DNA of 64,000 nucleotides, taken from an uncultured Alphaproteobacteria bacterium. Its GTDB lineage: Bacteria > Pseudomonadota > Alphaproteobacteria > SP197. The DNA lies in the NCBI GenBank assembly GCA_943787175.1, contig CALSLK010000023.1, positions 1-64,000 of the forward strand, in the 5' to 3' direction. Each line of letters opens with the position of its first letter. Position 1 is the stretch's first letter. Shown here in pieces: positions 8,717 to 17,108 of this stretch. A program made the position numbers and the translations under genes. The notes under the pieces are model-generated. The model saw only the letters and a list, made by a program, of their open reading frames with translations. It had not been told where the DNA came from and ran no database searches.

Positions 8717-9616
8717 ATGACAGATCTTGAGCATTACAGCGGCCGGGCCTTTGAACGCGTCGGGGAAAAACGGCGCGACGGGGGCTGGATTGCAGGCCAG
8801 CTGGCCGCCGCGCAGACACGGATTGTACCCGTCTGGCAGGGGCGCAACCTTCTGAACGGCGAATCGGCGGCCTATCTGCCCGCGGGATCGGCCTGGCACA
8901 TCATCGAAAGTGCGCCGTCTGAGCCGATCTTTCTGGGCATCGATGAAGGTGGCGCCCTGTTCGCACTGGATGTCTCGCACCTTTCTGAAGCCGATGCAGA
9001 AAACCTGACGCCCGATGGCAATTTCGATGAGCTATATGGCGTCGCGACCCAGCTTGTGCGTCGCGAGGCCTCTCTGCTTTCCCATGCCGCCTGGATGATC
9101 CACTGGAGTAAACGCCACAGGTTCTGCGGCGCCTGCGGCCATGCGACGCGCTCCATGGATGCCGGGCACATGCGCAAATGCAGCAACGAGGCCTGCGGCA
9201 TCATGCAGTTTCCCCGCACCGACCCCGCCGTGATCATGGTGGTGGAGCATGAGAGCCGCTGCCTGCTGGCCCATCAGAAGGGCTGGAGCGGCAAACTGCA
9301 TTCCTGTCTGGCGGGGTTCGTGGAGCCCGGCGAATCGGCTGAAGAAGCCGTGATCCGTGAAGTGCGCGAGGAATCGGGCCTTTCCGTACGAGAGGTCCGC
9401 TATTTCGCGACCCAGCCGTGGCCTTATCCCTGCTCCCTGATGCTGGGCTACACGGCCATCACCGATGACCCCACGATCGTGCTTGATGATGATGAGCTTG
9501 AGAAAGCCGCATGGTTCACCCGCGACCAGCTCCGGTCGCCCGACCTGGACATCGAACTTCCGCGACATGATTCGATTGCACGGCGCCTGATCGACGCGTG
9601 GATCGACAAAGGTTAG
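8717..9616 (+). CDS. nudC: NAD(+) diphosphatase / NAD-capped RNA hydrolase, NudC type
   Basis: Nudix hydrolase that cleaves NADH/NAD and can remove NAD caps from RNA. Starting at the ATG at 8717 gives MTDLEHYSGRAFERV, about 299 residues; the frame is open upstream, but that would overlap the ffs promoter. The N-terminal domain is followed by a zinc ribbon (CGACGHATRS...RKCSNEACG) and the Nudix box GFVEPGESAEEAVIREVREE near residue 200. The NudC-type SLMLGYTA motif comes after it. gloB follows on the same strand. Confidence 0.93.
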   Translation: MTDLEHYSGRAFERVGEKRRDGGWIAGQLAAAQTRIVPVWQGRNLLNGESAAYLPAGSAWHIIESAPSEPIFLGIDEGGALFALDVSHLSEADAENLTPDGNFDELYGVATQLVRREASLLSHAAWMIHWSKRHRFCGACGHATRSMDAGHMRKCSNEACGIMQFPRTDPAVIMVVEHESRCLLAHQKGWSGKLHSCLAGFVEPGESAEEAVIREVREESGLSVREVRYFATQPWPYPCSLMLGYTAITDDPTIVLDDDELEKAAWFTRDQLRSPDLDIELPRHDSIARRLIDAWIDKG

Positions 9617-9653
9617 GTTCCACCAAACCCCGAATCACCTGAAGGAAGCCACC

Positions 9654-10424
9654 ATGAGCCGTCTGGAAATCCATCAGATTCCCGTCCTGAGCGACAATTA
9701 CGTCTATCTGGCCCATTGCCCGGCGACCGGCGACACAGCTGTAATCGATCCCGCCGTGACGGGGCCAGTGATGGATGCCGCCAAGGCCAAGGGCTGGACC
9801 ATCACCCATATCCTGAACACCCATCATCATGGTGATCACACAGGCGGCAACCTGGAGATCAAGGCGGCGACTGGCTGCACGATTGTCGGACCCAAGGCGG
9901 ACCGGGCGCGTATTCCAGGCATTGATGTCGAAGTGGATGACGGCGACTCCTACCGTCTTGGCGAAGCCGACAGCAAAGTCTTCTTTGTGCCAGGCCATAC
10001 GCGTGGCCACATCGCTTACTGGTTTGGCGATTCCGACGCCCTGTTCTGCGGCGACACCATGTTTGCCATGGGCTGCGGGCGTCTGTTTGAAGGTACGCCG
10101 GCACAAATGTGGCACTCGCTATCCAAGCTGAAAGACCTGCCCGGCGAAACCCGTATCTTCTGCGCCCATGAGTACACCCAGGCCAACGGACGTTTTGCCC
10201 TGTCGGTCGAACCCGACAACACCGACCTGGTTGCGCGCATGGCTGAAGTCGACGCGAAACGGGCCCGCGACGAGCCGACCGTGCCGTCCACGCTGGCAGA
10301 AGAACGTGCAACCAACCCGTTCCTGCGTCCCGACAGCCCGTTGCTGCAGAAAACCGTTGGCATGGTGGGTGCTGATCCCGTCGACGTGTTTGCGGAAACC
10401 CGCGCACGCAAGGACAACTTCTAG
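9654..10424 (+). CDS. gloB: Hydroxyacylglutathione hydrolase (glyoxalase II)
   Basis: Hydrolyses S-lactoylglutathione to lactate and glutathione, the second step of methylglyoxal detoxification. It is a metallo-beta-lactamase-fold enzyme of 256 residues with the dinuclear metal motif THHHGDHTGG near residue 55, GHTRGHIAYW with a ligand His, FCGDTMFAMGCGRLFEG and CAHEYT. The C-terminal substrate domain has the usual PSTLAEERATNPFLR. It lies 37 bp after nudC and its stop overlaps that of the convergent pheA gene by four bases. Confidence 0.95.
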   Translation: MSRLEIHQIPVLSDNYVYLAHCPATGDTAVIDPAVTGPVMDAAKAKGWTITHILNTHHHGDHTGGNLEIKAATGCTIVGPKADRARIPGIDVEVDDGDSYRLGEADSKVFFVPGHTRGHIAYWFGDSDALFCGDTMFAMGCGRLFEGTPAQMWHSLSKLKDLPGETRIFCAHEYTQANGRFALSVEPDNTDLVARMAEVDAKRARDEPTVPSTLAEERATNPFLRPDSPLLQKTVGMVGADPVDVFAETRARKDNF

Positions 10425-11302
10425 CGTTCGTCCTCGGACAAAGCGCCAAGCCGCAATGCTTCCTTGCGGTAGGGATGCGCCGGGTAGGTTCCCAGAATCC
10501 GTACCTCTCTGGCAAAGAAGCTCAATTCTTCAAGCGCCAGTTTCATGGGCCGCTCTTGGGGATGACCTTCAGCGTCGGCATAGAACTGTGCCGCGCTGAA
10601 CGTACCGCCAACCATGTAGCTTTCCAGCTTGGTCAGGTTGACGCCGTTGGTCGCAAACCCACCCATCGCCTTGTACAGCGCGGCTGGAACACTGCGCACG
10701 CGGAACACCATGGTGGTCATGAGCAGGCCCGAGTCGATCTGAGGCACATCGGCATCACGTGACAGAATCAGGAAACGTGTGTGGTTGTGTTCGGCGTCTT
10801 CAAGGTCGGCGGCGAGGACATCAAGGCCATAGATCTCACCGGCCAGAGCCGAGGCTACGGCGCCCTGTTGGGGATCGCCGCGCTCGGCAATATCCTGTGC
10901 AGCGCCGGCCGTGTCGGTGTGGCTGACCGGCTGGATACCCAGGTCACGCAGCGCAGCACGGCACTGGCCCAGCGCCTGAACGTGGGAATGGGCAGCCTTC
11001 AGCCCCTCCAGCGTGGCACCGGGCACACCCAACAGATGATGGTTCACGCGCTGGAAATGTTCGCCGACAATATGCAGCGAGGAATGGGGCATGAGGTGAT
11101 GCACGTCGGCCACGCGCCCGGCGAGCGAATTCTCGATAGGCAGCATGGCAAGACGGGCCTGACCACCCTCGACCGCGGCAAAGACATCCTCGAACGACAC
11201 GCAGGCAAGCACGTCCATATCAGGATGCACTTCGCGACAGGCCAGATGCGAATAGGCGCCGGGCCTGCCCTGGAAGGCAATGATGTTGTCGGCTGCGGTC
11301 AC
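10421..11302 (-). CDS. pheA: Prephenate dehydratase
   Basis: Converts prephenate to phenylpyruvate in phenylalanine synthesis. The 293-residue protein is the monofunctional form without a chorismate mutase domain. The catalytic domain opens IAFQGRPGAYSHLA and has the NHTRFLILSRD block. A C-terminal ACT domain (TTMVFRVRSVPAALYKAMGGFATNGVNLTKLES) should bind phenylalanine for feedback control. In the ACT motif the usual ESRP is ESYM here, which may alter effector binding. kdsB lies upstream on the same strand, 36 bp away, an arrangement known in alphaproteobacteria. Confidence 0.95.
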   Translation of the reverse strand: MTAADNIIAFQGRPGAYSHLACREVHPDMDVLACVSFEDVFAAVEGGQARLAMLPIENSLAGRVADVHHLMPHSSLHIVGEHFQRVNHHLLGVPGATLEGLKAAHSHVQALGQCRAALRDLGIQPVSHTDTAGAAQDIAERGDPQQGAVASALAGEIYGLDVLAADLEDAEHNHTRFLILSRDADVPQIDSGLLMTTMVFRVRSVPAALYKAMGGFATNGVNLTKLESYMVGGTFSAAQFYADAEGHPQERPMKLALEELSFFAREVRILGTYPAHPYRKEALRLGALSEDER

Positions 11303-11338
11303 GGTGTTGCCTTTGTTGTGCGGGAAGCGCTTGAAGGA

Positions 11339-12070
11339 CTATTTGGCCAGCAGGGCACGCGCGCGTTCCAGATCGGCGGGAGTATCGACACCGAGTGGAA
11401 TCGAGTCAACGCGGGCAACGGCGATCTTCATGCCGGCTTCCAGCGCGCGAAGCTGCTCCAGCCGCTCCCGGCGTTCCAGCGGGCTGACCGCCAGCCCGAC
11501 AAAGCGCGTCAAAGCCGCACGCCGGTACACATAGAGGCCGACGTGATGCCAGAGCGGACCATCACCAGAAGGAACCGTTGCACGGCTGAAATAGAGCGCA
11601 TGGCCCAGACGAGCACTCTCGTCCCAGGCCACAACGGCTTTCACCACATTGGGGTCATCACGTTCCCGTTCGTAGTGGATCTCTGCGACCAGCGTGGAGA
11701 TATCTGCCTCATGCCGGTTCAGTGCGACCAAAGCGTCACGAATCGCCTGGGGATTCACGGTCGGCAGATCGCCCTGAAGGTTGATCACAACATCGTGGCC
11801 ACCATCGGGATCAATTCTGGAAAGTGCCTGATCGACGCGGTCCGAGCCTGATGGAAGATCCGCATCGGTCATGACCGCCTGGCCACCAACGGCACGAATA
11901 GCCTCGACAATTTCTGTTTCAGCGGCGGCCACAACCACGGCTCCAACGCCAGCTTCCATGGCTCTGCGCCACACATGCACGATCATGGGCTCGCCACAGA
12001 TATCGGCCAAAGGCTTGCCCGGAAGCCGCGATGAGGCCATGCGCGCGGGGATAACAATGATTGGTGACAT
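11339..12070 (-). CDS. kdsB: 3-deoxy-manno-octulosonate cytidylyltransferase
   Basis: Activates KDO with CTP for lipopolysaccharide inner-core synthesis, so the organism probably makes KDO-containing LPS. The 243-residue protein starts with the nucleotide-binding signature IVIPARMASSRLPGKPLADI. It also has the family blocks TDADLPSGSDRV, VINLQGDLPTVNPQ and HVGLYVYRRAAL, and ends in SIPLGVDTPADLERARALL. It precedes pheA on the same strand. The cytochrome gene is divergent, with about 170 bp between the starts. Confidence 0.96.
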   Translation of the reverse strand: MSPIIVIPARMASSRLPGKPLADICGEPMIVHVWRRAMEAGVGAVVVAAAETEIVEAIRAVGGQAVMTDADLPSGSDRVDQALSRIDPDGGHDVVINLQGDLPTVNPQAIRDALVALNRHEADISTLVAEIHYERERDDPNVVKAVVAWDESARLGHALYFSRATVPSGDGPLWHHVGLYVYRRAALTRFVGLAVSPLERRERLEQLRALEAGMKIAVARVDSIPLGVDTPADLERARALLAK

Positions 12071-12240
12071 GTTTTTGCCCTTCAGCCAGTCGGTTTACCC
12101 GTTATTGCCCCCGGATAACACAATGGGGAGAAATGCGGTCTAGGGGTTGAACACGCGACCGTGACATGGCTAATCTCCGCCGCGCTTTTAATGCGGTCTG
12201 CGATCTCTCGCACGACCATACTCCTCCGGGGTCGGTACAC

Positions 12241-13452
12241 ATGGAATCCCTTGAATTCAACAAGATTGCCGCGGCGATTCTGGTCGCTCTGCTTCTGGCC
12301 GTCGGCATTGGCAAGATCAGCAACGTGCTTTACGCGCCGGAACTGCCCGAACATGCGGCAGTCGAAACCAGCGCGGATGCACATTCCGACGCGGATGTCG
12401 GCGGCGGCGAGCATGGCGATATGGCAGCCGACGTTGCGCTGCCCGTGCTGCTGGCCAGTGCTGACCTTGCTGATGGCGAAGGCCAGTTCAAGAAGTGCAA
12501 GAGCTGCCACACGGTCGAAAGCGGTGGCTCCAACGGAACCGGCCCGAATCTCTTTGGCATTGTCGGCGCCGCAAAGGAGCACATTGACGGCTTCAACTAT
12601 TCCGGTGCCCTGGCAACCGTGGGCGGCGACTGGAGCTTCGAGAACCTCGATGCGTTCCTCGAGAACCCCAAAGCCTATGCGCCGGGCACCAAGATGACCT
12701 TCCGCGGCATTTCCGATGCCGAGGACCGCGCCAACCTGATCGCCTGGTTGAATACCCAGAGCGACAGCCCGCTGGCCCTGCCTGAGGTCGCAGAGGTTGA
12801 AGCACCCGCCATGGATGCCGAAACCGACGCCGATGCGCCCGCCATGCCCGAAGAGCCGGCCATGGAAGAAGATCACAGCGCCACCGATACCGATGGTGAC
12901 ATGGTCGACGAGATCACCGGTGAAGTGGCCGGAGCTGCTGCCGCGACCATGGAAGCTGCTGATGACGCGCTCGATTCGGCCGGTGACGCAATTGATGACG
13001 TTGCCGATGAAGCAACCGACTTCCTGGAAAGCGATACCGATGTTGCCGACAACGCTGATGCCGGTTTGGCCGATGATGCCAGCACGCCCGGCGGCGTCGA
13101 GGCAATGATCGCTGCGGGTTCGGTGGACGACGGCATGAAGGTCGCCAACAAGTGCAAGAGCTGCCACACCTTTGATGACGGCGGTGCCAACCGCGTTGGT
13201 CCCAATCTGTGGAACATCGTGGACCGCAAGATCGCCAGTGTTTCCGATTACAGCTACTCCGACGCCATGGCGGCGGAAGAGGGCGACTGGACCTATGATC
13301 GCCTTTGGACCTATCTGCAGGATCCCCGTGGCGAGGTTCCCGGCACCAAGATGGGCTTCCGCGGAATTACCGACGAAGCTGATCTGGCAAACCTGATCGC
13401 GTATCTGCGGAGCCTGTCGAACGACCCGGCACCGTTGGCCGGCGCTCAGTGA
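12241..13452 (+). CDS. Membrane-anchored dihaem c-type cytochrome with two class I domains
   Basis: Predicted electron carrier on the periplasmic face of the inner membrane. From the ATG at 12241 (403 residues), residues 8-24 form an uncleaved membrane anchor. Two similar cytochrome c domains follow: haem motif CKSCH at 86-90 with Met ligand near 152 (GTKMTFRG), and CKSCH at 305-309 with Met near 371 (GTKMGFRG). They are joined by an acidic Ala/Asp/Glu-rich linker of about 110 residues (about 182-290). Each domain resembles the soluble domain of CycM/c552. An upstream in-frame ATG at 12166 would add a poor leader. folD follows 31 bp later. Confidence 0.9.
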   Translation: MESLEFNKIAAAILVALLLAVGIGKISNVLYAPELPEHAAVETSADAHSDADVGGGEHGDMAADVALPVLLASADLADGEGQFKKCKSCHTVESGGSNGTGPNLFGIVGAAKEHIDGFNYSGALATVGGDWSFENLDAFLENPKAYAPGTKMTFRGISDAEDRANLIAWLNTQSDSPLALPEVAEVEAPAMDAETDADAPAMPEEPAMEEDHSATDTDGDMVDEITGEVAGAAAATMEAADDALDSAGDAIDDVADEATDFLESDTDVADNADAGLADDASTPGGVEAMIAAGSVDDGMKVANKCKSCHTFDDGGANRVGPNLWNIVDRKIASVSDYSYSDAMAAEEGDWTYDRLWTYLQDPRGEVPGTKMGFRGITDEADLANLIAYLRSLSNDPAPLAGAQ

Positions 13453-13483
13453 ACAAAGCCGCCACTGGCGGCGGAGGCATGTC

Positions 13484-14431
13484 GTGACCGACGAGCCGAA
13501 TCTGAAACACAAGGAACTCGACGGTCGCAAGATCGCCGCGAAGATGCTTGAGAAAACCGGCGACGAAGTTGCCCGCCTGAGCGATGGTGGTTGGGCTCCG
13601 CGTCTGGTTTCTGTCGTGATTGGCGATACCGACGCGGTCGAGATTTATGTCCGCAACCAGAAACGCACTGCCGAACGAGTCGGCATTGCCTTCGAGGAAC
13701 GCCATTTCCCAGCCGACATCACCGAACCTGAGATGATCGCAGCCATGGAGGCGATGAATGCCGACCCGCGGGTCACCGGCATCATCGTGCAGCGCCCTGC
13801 CCCGCCGCAAATCAACGTGAAGCGCCTGCAGAGCTCGATCCATCCCCTAAAAGATGTCGAAGGCCTGCATCCGGCCTCCATCGGAAACATCGTCTACAAC
13901 GAGATTGAGCTTGGCCCGTGCACAGCCATGGCTTCGGTCCATATCCTCAAAAGTACGGGGCTTTCGCTTTCCGGCCTTGAGGTCGTCGTCGTGGGCCATT
14001 CCGAGATTGTCGGCAAACCCATCGCGTTCCTGCTCATGGCCGAAGGTGCCACCGTGACCGTGTGTCATCACATGACACGCAACCTTGCGGTTCATTGCCG
14101 CCAGGCCGATGCGTTGTTTGTTGCCGTCGGCAAGCCCGGCCTGGTCAATGGCAACATGATCAAGCCCGGCGCCGCAGTGATTGATATCGGCATCAACCAG
14201 ATTGAACTGCCCGACGGCACGGCACGAACGGTTGGTGATTGTGACTTCGAGAGTTGCCGTGATGTTGCCGGCTGGATTACGCCGGTGCCCGGCGGCGTTG
14301 GCCCGGTGACCGTTGCCATGCTGATGCACAACACGGTGACAGGTGCACGCCGCCAGATGGAATTCTACGGCTCCGCCTTTGCCGCGGACGGCTGGACCAC
14401 CTCGCCCGAACAACGCGGCGGTCGGGGCTGA
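13484..14431 (+). CDS. folD: FolD-like methylenetetrahydrofolate dehydrogenase/cyclohydrolase, divergent active site
   Basis: FolD-family protein of the C1-folate pathway, 315 residues. The overall fold is clear: GIIVQRPAPP, HPLKDVEGLHP, PCTA, VVVGHSEIVGKP in the NAD(P) domain, VGKPGLVNGNMIKPGAAVIDIGIN and PVPGGVGPVTVAML. Two catalytic positions differ from the family. The YxxxK lysine (K56 in the human enzyme) is Gln59, with a Lys one residue later, and the second Asp of KDVDG (human D125) is Glu126. The Gln of VQxP is kept (Gln103). Activity, especially cyclohydrolase, may therefore differ from standard FolD. It may be a second, specialised copy. Confidence 0.88.
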   Translation: MTDEPNLKHKELDGRKIAAKMLEKTGDEVARLSDGGWAPRLVSVVIGDTDAVEIYVRNQKRTAERVGIAFEERHFPADITEPEMIAAMEAMNADPRVTGIIVQRPAPPQINVKRLQSSIHPLKDVEGLHPASIGNIVYNEIELGPCTAMASVHILKSTGLSLSGLEVVVVGHSEIVGKPIAFLLMAEGATVTVCHHMTRNLAVHCRQADALFVAVGKPGLVNGNMIKPGAAVIDIGINQIELPDGTARTVGDCDFESCRDVAGWITPVPGGVGPVTVAMLMHNTVTGARRQMEFYGSAFAADGWTTSPEQRGGRG

Positions 14432-14438
14432 ACCGACT

Positions 14439-15872
14439 TCAGGACGTATAGTCGGGCGGCGGCACGAACCCGCCGATCTCACGCGCCAGCAACTTTGCAA
14501 ATTCGATCGGCGTGTGATCCTCAAGATAGGGTCCGATCGCCTGCAGGCCGACCGGCAATCCTTCCGGCGTGCGGCTGACCGGGAATGCCGTTGAAGGCTG
14601 TCCAGGCAGGGTTGCCATGCCGGCATAGAAACAATGGTGCATGTAATCGACTTCCCCGTTGTTGATGATCAGACGCCGGTCCGGGAACGCGCGGTCATCA
14701 TGGGGAAAGGCATTGGTGATATCGGCCGGTGCAATCCAGACATCGACATCACGGAAGAATGCGCGATAGCTCCCACGCAGAGCTTCGCGATAGCCGAACC
14801 AGCCGAGATAATCGGAGGCTGTCGCAGACATGCCGGCCGAATCCGCCCTGGCAAACGGGTCCTGGTTTTCAACGGCCTCGGCGGCTTCCTGGGCCTGGCG
14901 TTCCCTGGACCAGCGCGCTGCAATGATCGAAAACATCAGACTGCGATAGGTGGTGTAGGCTTCACGGCCATCGCCGACCATGTCGGGTGCCGCTTCAATC
15001 ACCTGTGCGCCGGCCTTCCGGCAGGCATCGGCAACGCTTTCCATGGCAGCAACGATCGCATTGTCGACCGGCAACCATGACTGAAGCGGCGCGATGGCGA
15101 CCCGGAAATCACTCAGGTTCTTGTGACGCGGTACAGGCAGATCGAGCCGCCACGCTGTGTCTTCGCCGACATCGGGTCCCGCAAGCAGGGAAAGCGCCAG
15201 TTGCAGATCTTCGGGCGCACGTGCCAGAGGTCCCTGAACCGAGAGCGCCGACGCCGGGTTAGGCAGGGCACTGAAGAACGTTCCACTGCGCGGAATCAGC
15301 GTTTCACTGGGCCTGTGACCATAGATGCCACAGAACGCGGCAGGAATGCGGATCGAGCCGCCGATGTCGCTGCCCAGTTCCAGAGCTGACAGGCCCGCCG
15401 CCACGGCAGCCGCACCGCCGCCCGTGCTGCCGCCAGGTGTGCGTTTGAGATCCCAGGGATTGTTGGTGACCCCGAACATCTCGCTCACCGACTGCCAGTC
15501 ACCGGCAAAAGGCGGGCTGTTGGTCTTGCCCAGGACAATGCCGCCACCCTGACGCAGTCTGGCGACCGAGGCGCCGTCGCTTTCAACGACTCCATCTTCG
15601 ACAGGACGCACACCACCGCCGGTATTGGGCAGACCTGCAACGTCGAAGATATCCTTGATCGTGATCGGCGTGCCGGCGAGCGCGGACTCCAGGTTCGCCT
15701 TTCCGGCTTCATCGCGTGCACGGTCGAGGCACGGGATGTTGATGGCGTTGAGCGCTGGGTTGTGGCGTTCGATCCGCTCAGCATGCAGGTCGACCAGTTC
15801 GCGCGATGAAATCTTCCTGCGCCGCAGGGCATCACGCATGGCACAGGCGGTGGAAAATCCGTCGAGGTTCAT
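14439..15872 (-). CDS. Amidase-signature family hydrolase
   Basis: Ser-cisSer-Lys amidase of 477 residues; the substrate cannot be told from sequence. The catalytic Lys sits in GTPITIKDIFDV, the cis-Ser in PGGSTGGGAAAVAAG and the nucleophilic Ser in GSDIGGSIRIPAAFCG. It ends the zapE transcript: its ATG overlaps the zapE stop by four bases (15869-15872). A second, different amidase (17109-18521) lies on the other side of zapE in divergent orientation. It lacks the neighbours and sequence features of GatA, so a tRNA amidotransferase role is unlikely. Confidence 0.9.
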   Translation of the reverse strand: MNLDGFSTACAMRDALRRRKISSRELVDLHAERIERHNPALNAINIPCLDRARDEAGKANLESALAGTPITIKDIFDVAGLPNTGGGVRPVEDGVVESDGASVARLRQGGGIVLGKTNSPPFAGDWQSVSEMFGVTNNPWDLKRTPGGSTGGGAAAVAAGLSALELGSDIGGSIRIPAAFCGIYGHRPSETLIPRSGTFFSALPNPASALSVQGPLARAPEDLQLALSLLAGPDVGEDTAWRLDLPVPRHKNLSDFRVAIAPLQSWLPVDNAIVAAMESVADACRKAGAQVIEAAPDMVGDGREAYTTYRSLMFSIIAARWSRERQAQEAAEAVENQDPFARADSAGMSATASDYLGWFGYREALRGSYRAFFRDVDVWIAPADITNAFPHDDRAFPDRRLIINNGEVDYMHHCFYAGMATLPGQPSTAFPVSRTPEGLPVGLQAIGPYLEDHTPIEFAKLLAREIGGFVPPPDYTS

Positions 15873-16990
15873 GCTGCCTCCGTCTGCCGGTTGTTGTGAT
15901 ACTCCGCCGATTGCATCTCGATCAGGCGCGAGGCGGTGCGGTGGAACTCGAAGGCACCATCCCCGGAGGGATAAAGGCCGTCAGGCGGTGCATCGGCCGA
16001 ACAGAGCAAGCCGACATGGTTGTCGTACAGAACGTCAATCAGGGTCACGAATCGCTTGGCCTGGTTGCGCTGCTCCACACTCATGGCCGGAATGCCATCG
16101 ATGACAATGGTGTGGTACGCCTCAGCAAGGGCGAGGTAATCGGCGCTGCCCAACGGGCGGTCGCAGAGTTCCGCGAAGGTGAAGCGCGCGACGTGACGCG
16201 CCTGGCGTTTGATTTCCAGGATGCGGCCCTGCACCTCAAGCGTCGCTGGCTCAGGCTCGGCACCACCAACCAGATGGGCGAAAGCTTCATCCAGCCGGGC
16301 TGTGGTGCTGGCATCGGCAGGCACCAGATAGACATCCGTCTGCGCCATGAAGGCCAGGCGATAGTCCTGATCGGCATCGAGTGCCAAAACGTCCAGCCGC
16401 TCTTCCAGCATGGCGATGAAGGGCAGGAAGAGCTGGCGGTTGATGCCGCCGGCGTAGAGGTCCCCGGGCACACGGTTGGAGGTGGCGACCACCACAACCT
16501 GGCGCGCAAAGAGCTGCTCGAACAGGCGTCCCAGAATCATGGCATCGGCAATGTCGGTGACGTGGAACTCGTCGAAACAGAGCAGTTGTGCATCCCGGGT
16601 GATCACGTCGGCCACAGCGCCGATGGTGTCGTGATCGCTGTCATGGCGTTCGGACTGGCGCTCCTCGTGAATCAGGCGGTGGATGCGTTGCATGAAGGCA
16701 TGGAAATGGACGCGGCGTTTTTTTGCGACCGGTGCGGCATCGAAGAACAGATCCATGAGCATGGATTTTCCCCGGCCGACATCGCCATACATGTAGATGC
16801 CGCGCGGTCCTTCCGGCGTGCGGTCACGACCAAGGATGCGGTCGAGGAAGCCGGGCTTGGTGCCAGCCTCTTCCCGCAGACTCGATGCCAACACGTCGAG
16901 GCGCAGGACGACGGCCTCCTGGGCAGGATCGGGCGTCAGCGTGCCCGCGGCACAGAGCGCCTGATAATGTTCAAGAAGGCTTTGAGACAT
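15869..16990 (-). CDS. zapE: Cell division protein ZapE / AFG1-like ATPase
   Basis: AAA-type ATPase of 373 residues related to E. coli ZapE (Z-ring constriction) and mitochondrial AFG1/LACE1. Walker A is GIYMYGDVGRGKSMLMDLFF near residue 85, preceded by PEGPRG. The HFHAFMQRIHRLIHE block, Walker B (LLCFDEFHVTDIADAMIL) and the arginine-containing VVVATSNRVPGDLYAGGINRQLF motif all fit the family. It is often found near succinate dehydrogenase or mdh genes in alphaproteobacteria, but here it is coupled to an amidase gene. Confidence 0.95.
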   Translation of the reverse strand: MSQSLLEHYQALCAAGTLTPDPAQEAVVLRLDVLASSLREEAGTKPGFLDRILGRDRTPEGPRGIYMYGDVGRGKSMLMDLFFDAAPVAKKRRVHFHAFMQRIHRLIHEERQSERHDSDHDTIGAVADVITRDAQLLCFDEFHVTDIADAMILGRLFEQLFARQVVVVATSNRVPGDLYAGGINRQLFLPFIAMLEERLDVLALDADQDYRLAFMAQTDVYLVPADASTTARLDEAFAHLVGGAEPEPATLEVQGRILEIKRQARHVARFTFAELCDRPLGSADYLALAEAYHTIVIDGIPAMSVEQRNQAKRFVTLIDVLYDNHVGLLCSADAPPDGLYPSGDGAFEFHRTASRLIEMQSAEYHNNRQTEAA

Positions 16991-17108
16991 GAACCTGCCG
17001 GGAAATGAAGGCTTCGTTTAGCAAGGTTTCACGGGCGATGTCACGGCTCACACTTGACCTGCGGGCTTCGCTGGCATGGGATTGGCGTTCAAACAGGGGA
17101 ACATCACC

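Noticed and set aside
10781..11851. 356-codon plus-strand frame opposite pheA and kdsB
   Set aside because: It crosses two genes on the other strand and contains no recognisable domain.
12082..13530. 482-codon minus-strand frame opposite the dihaem cytochrome
   Set aside because: It is a by-product of the codon bias of the cytochrome gene, especially its Asp/Glu/Ala linker, and has no motif or start signal.
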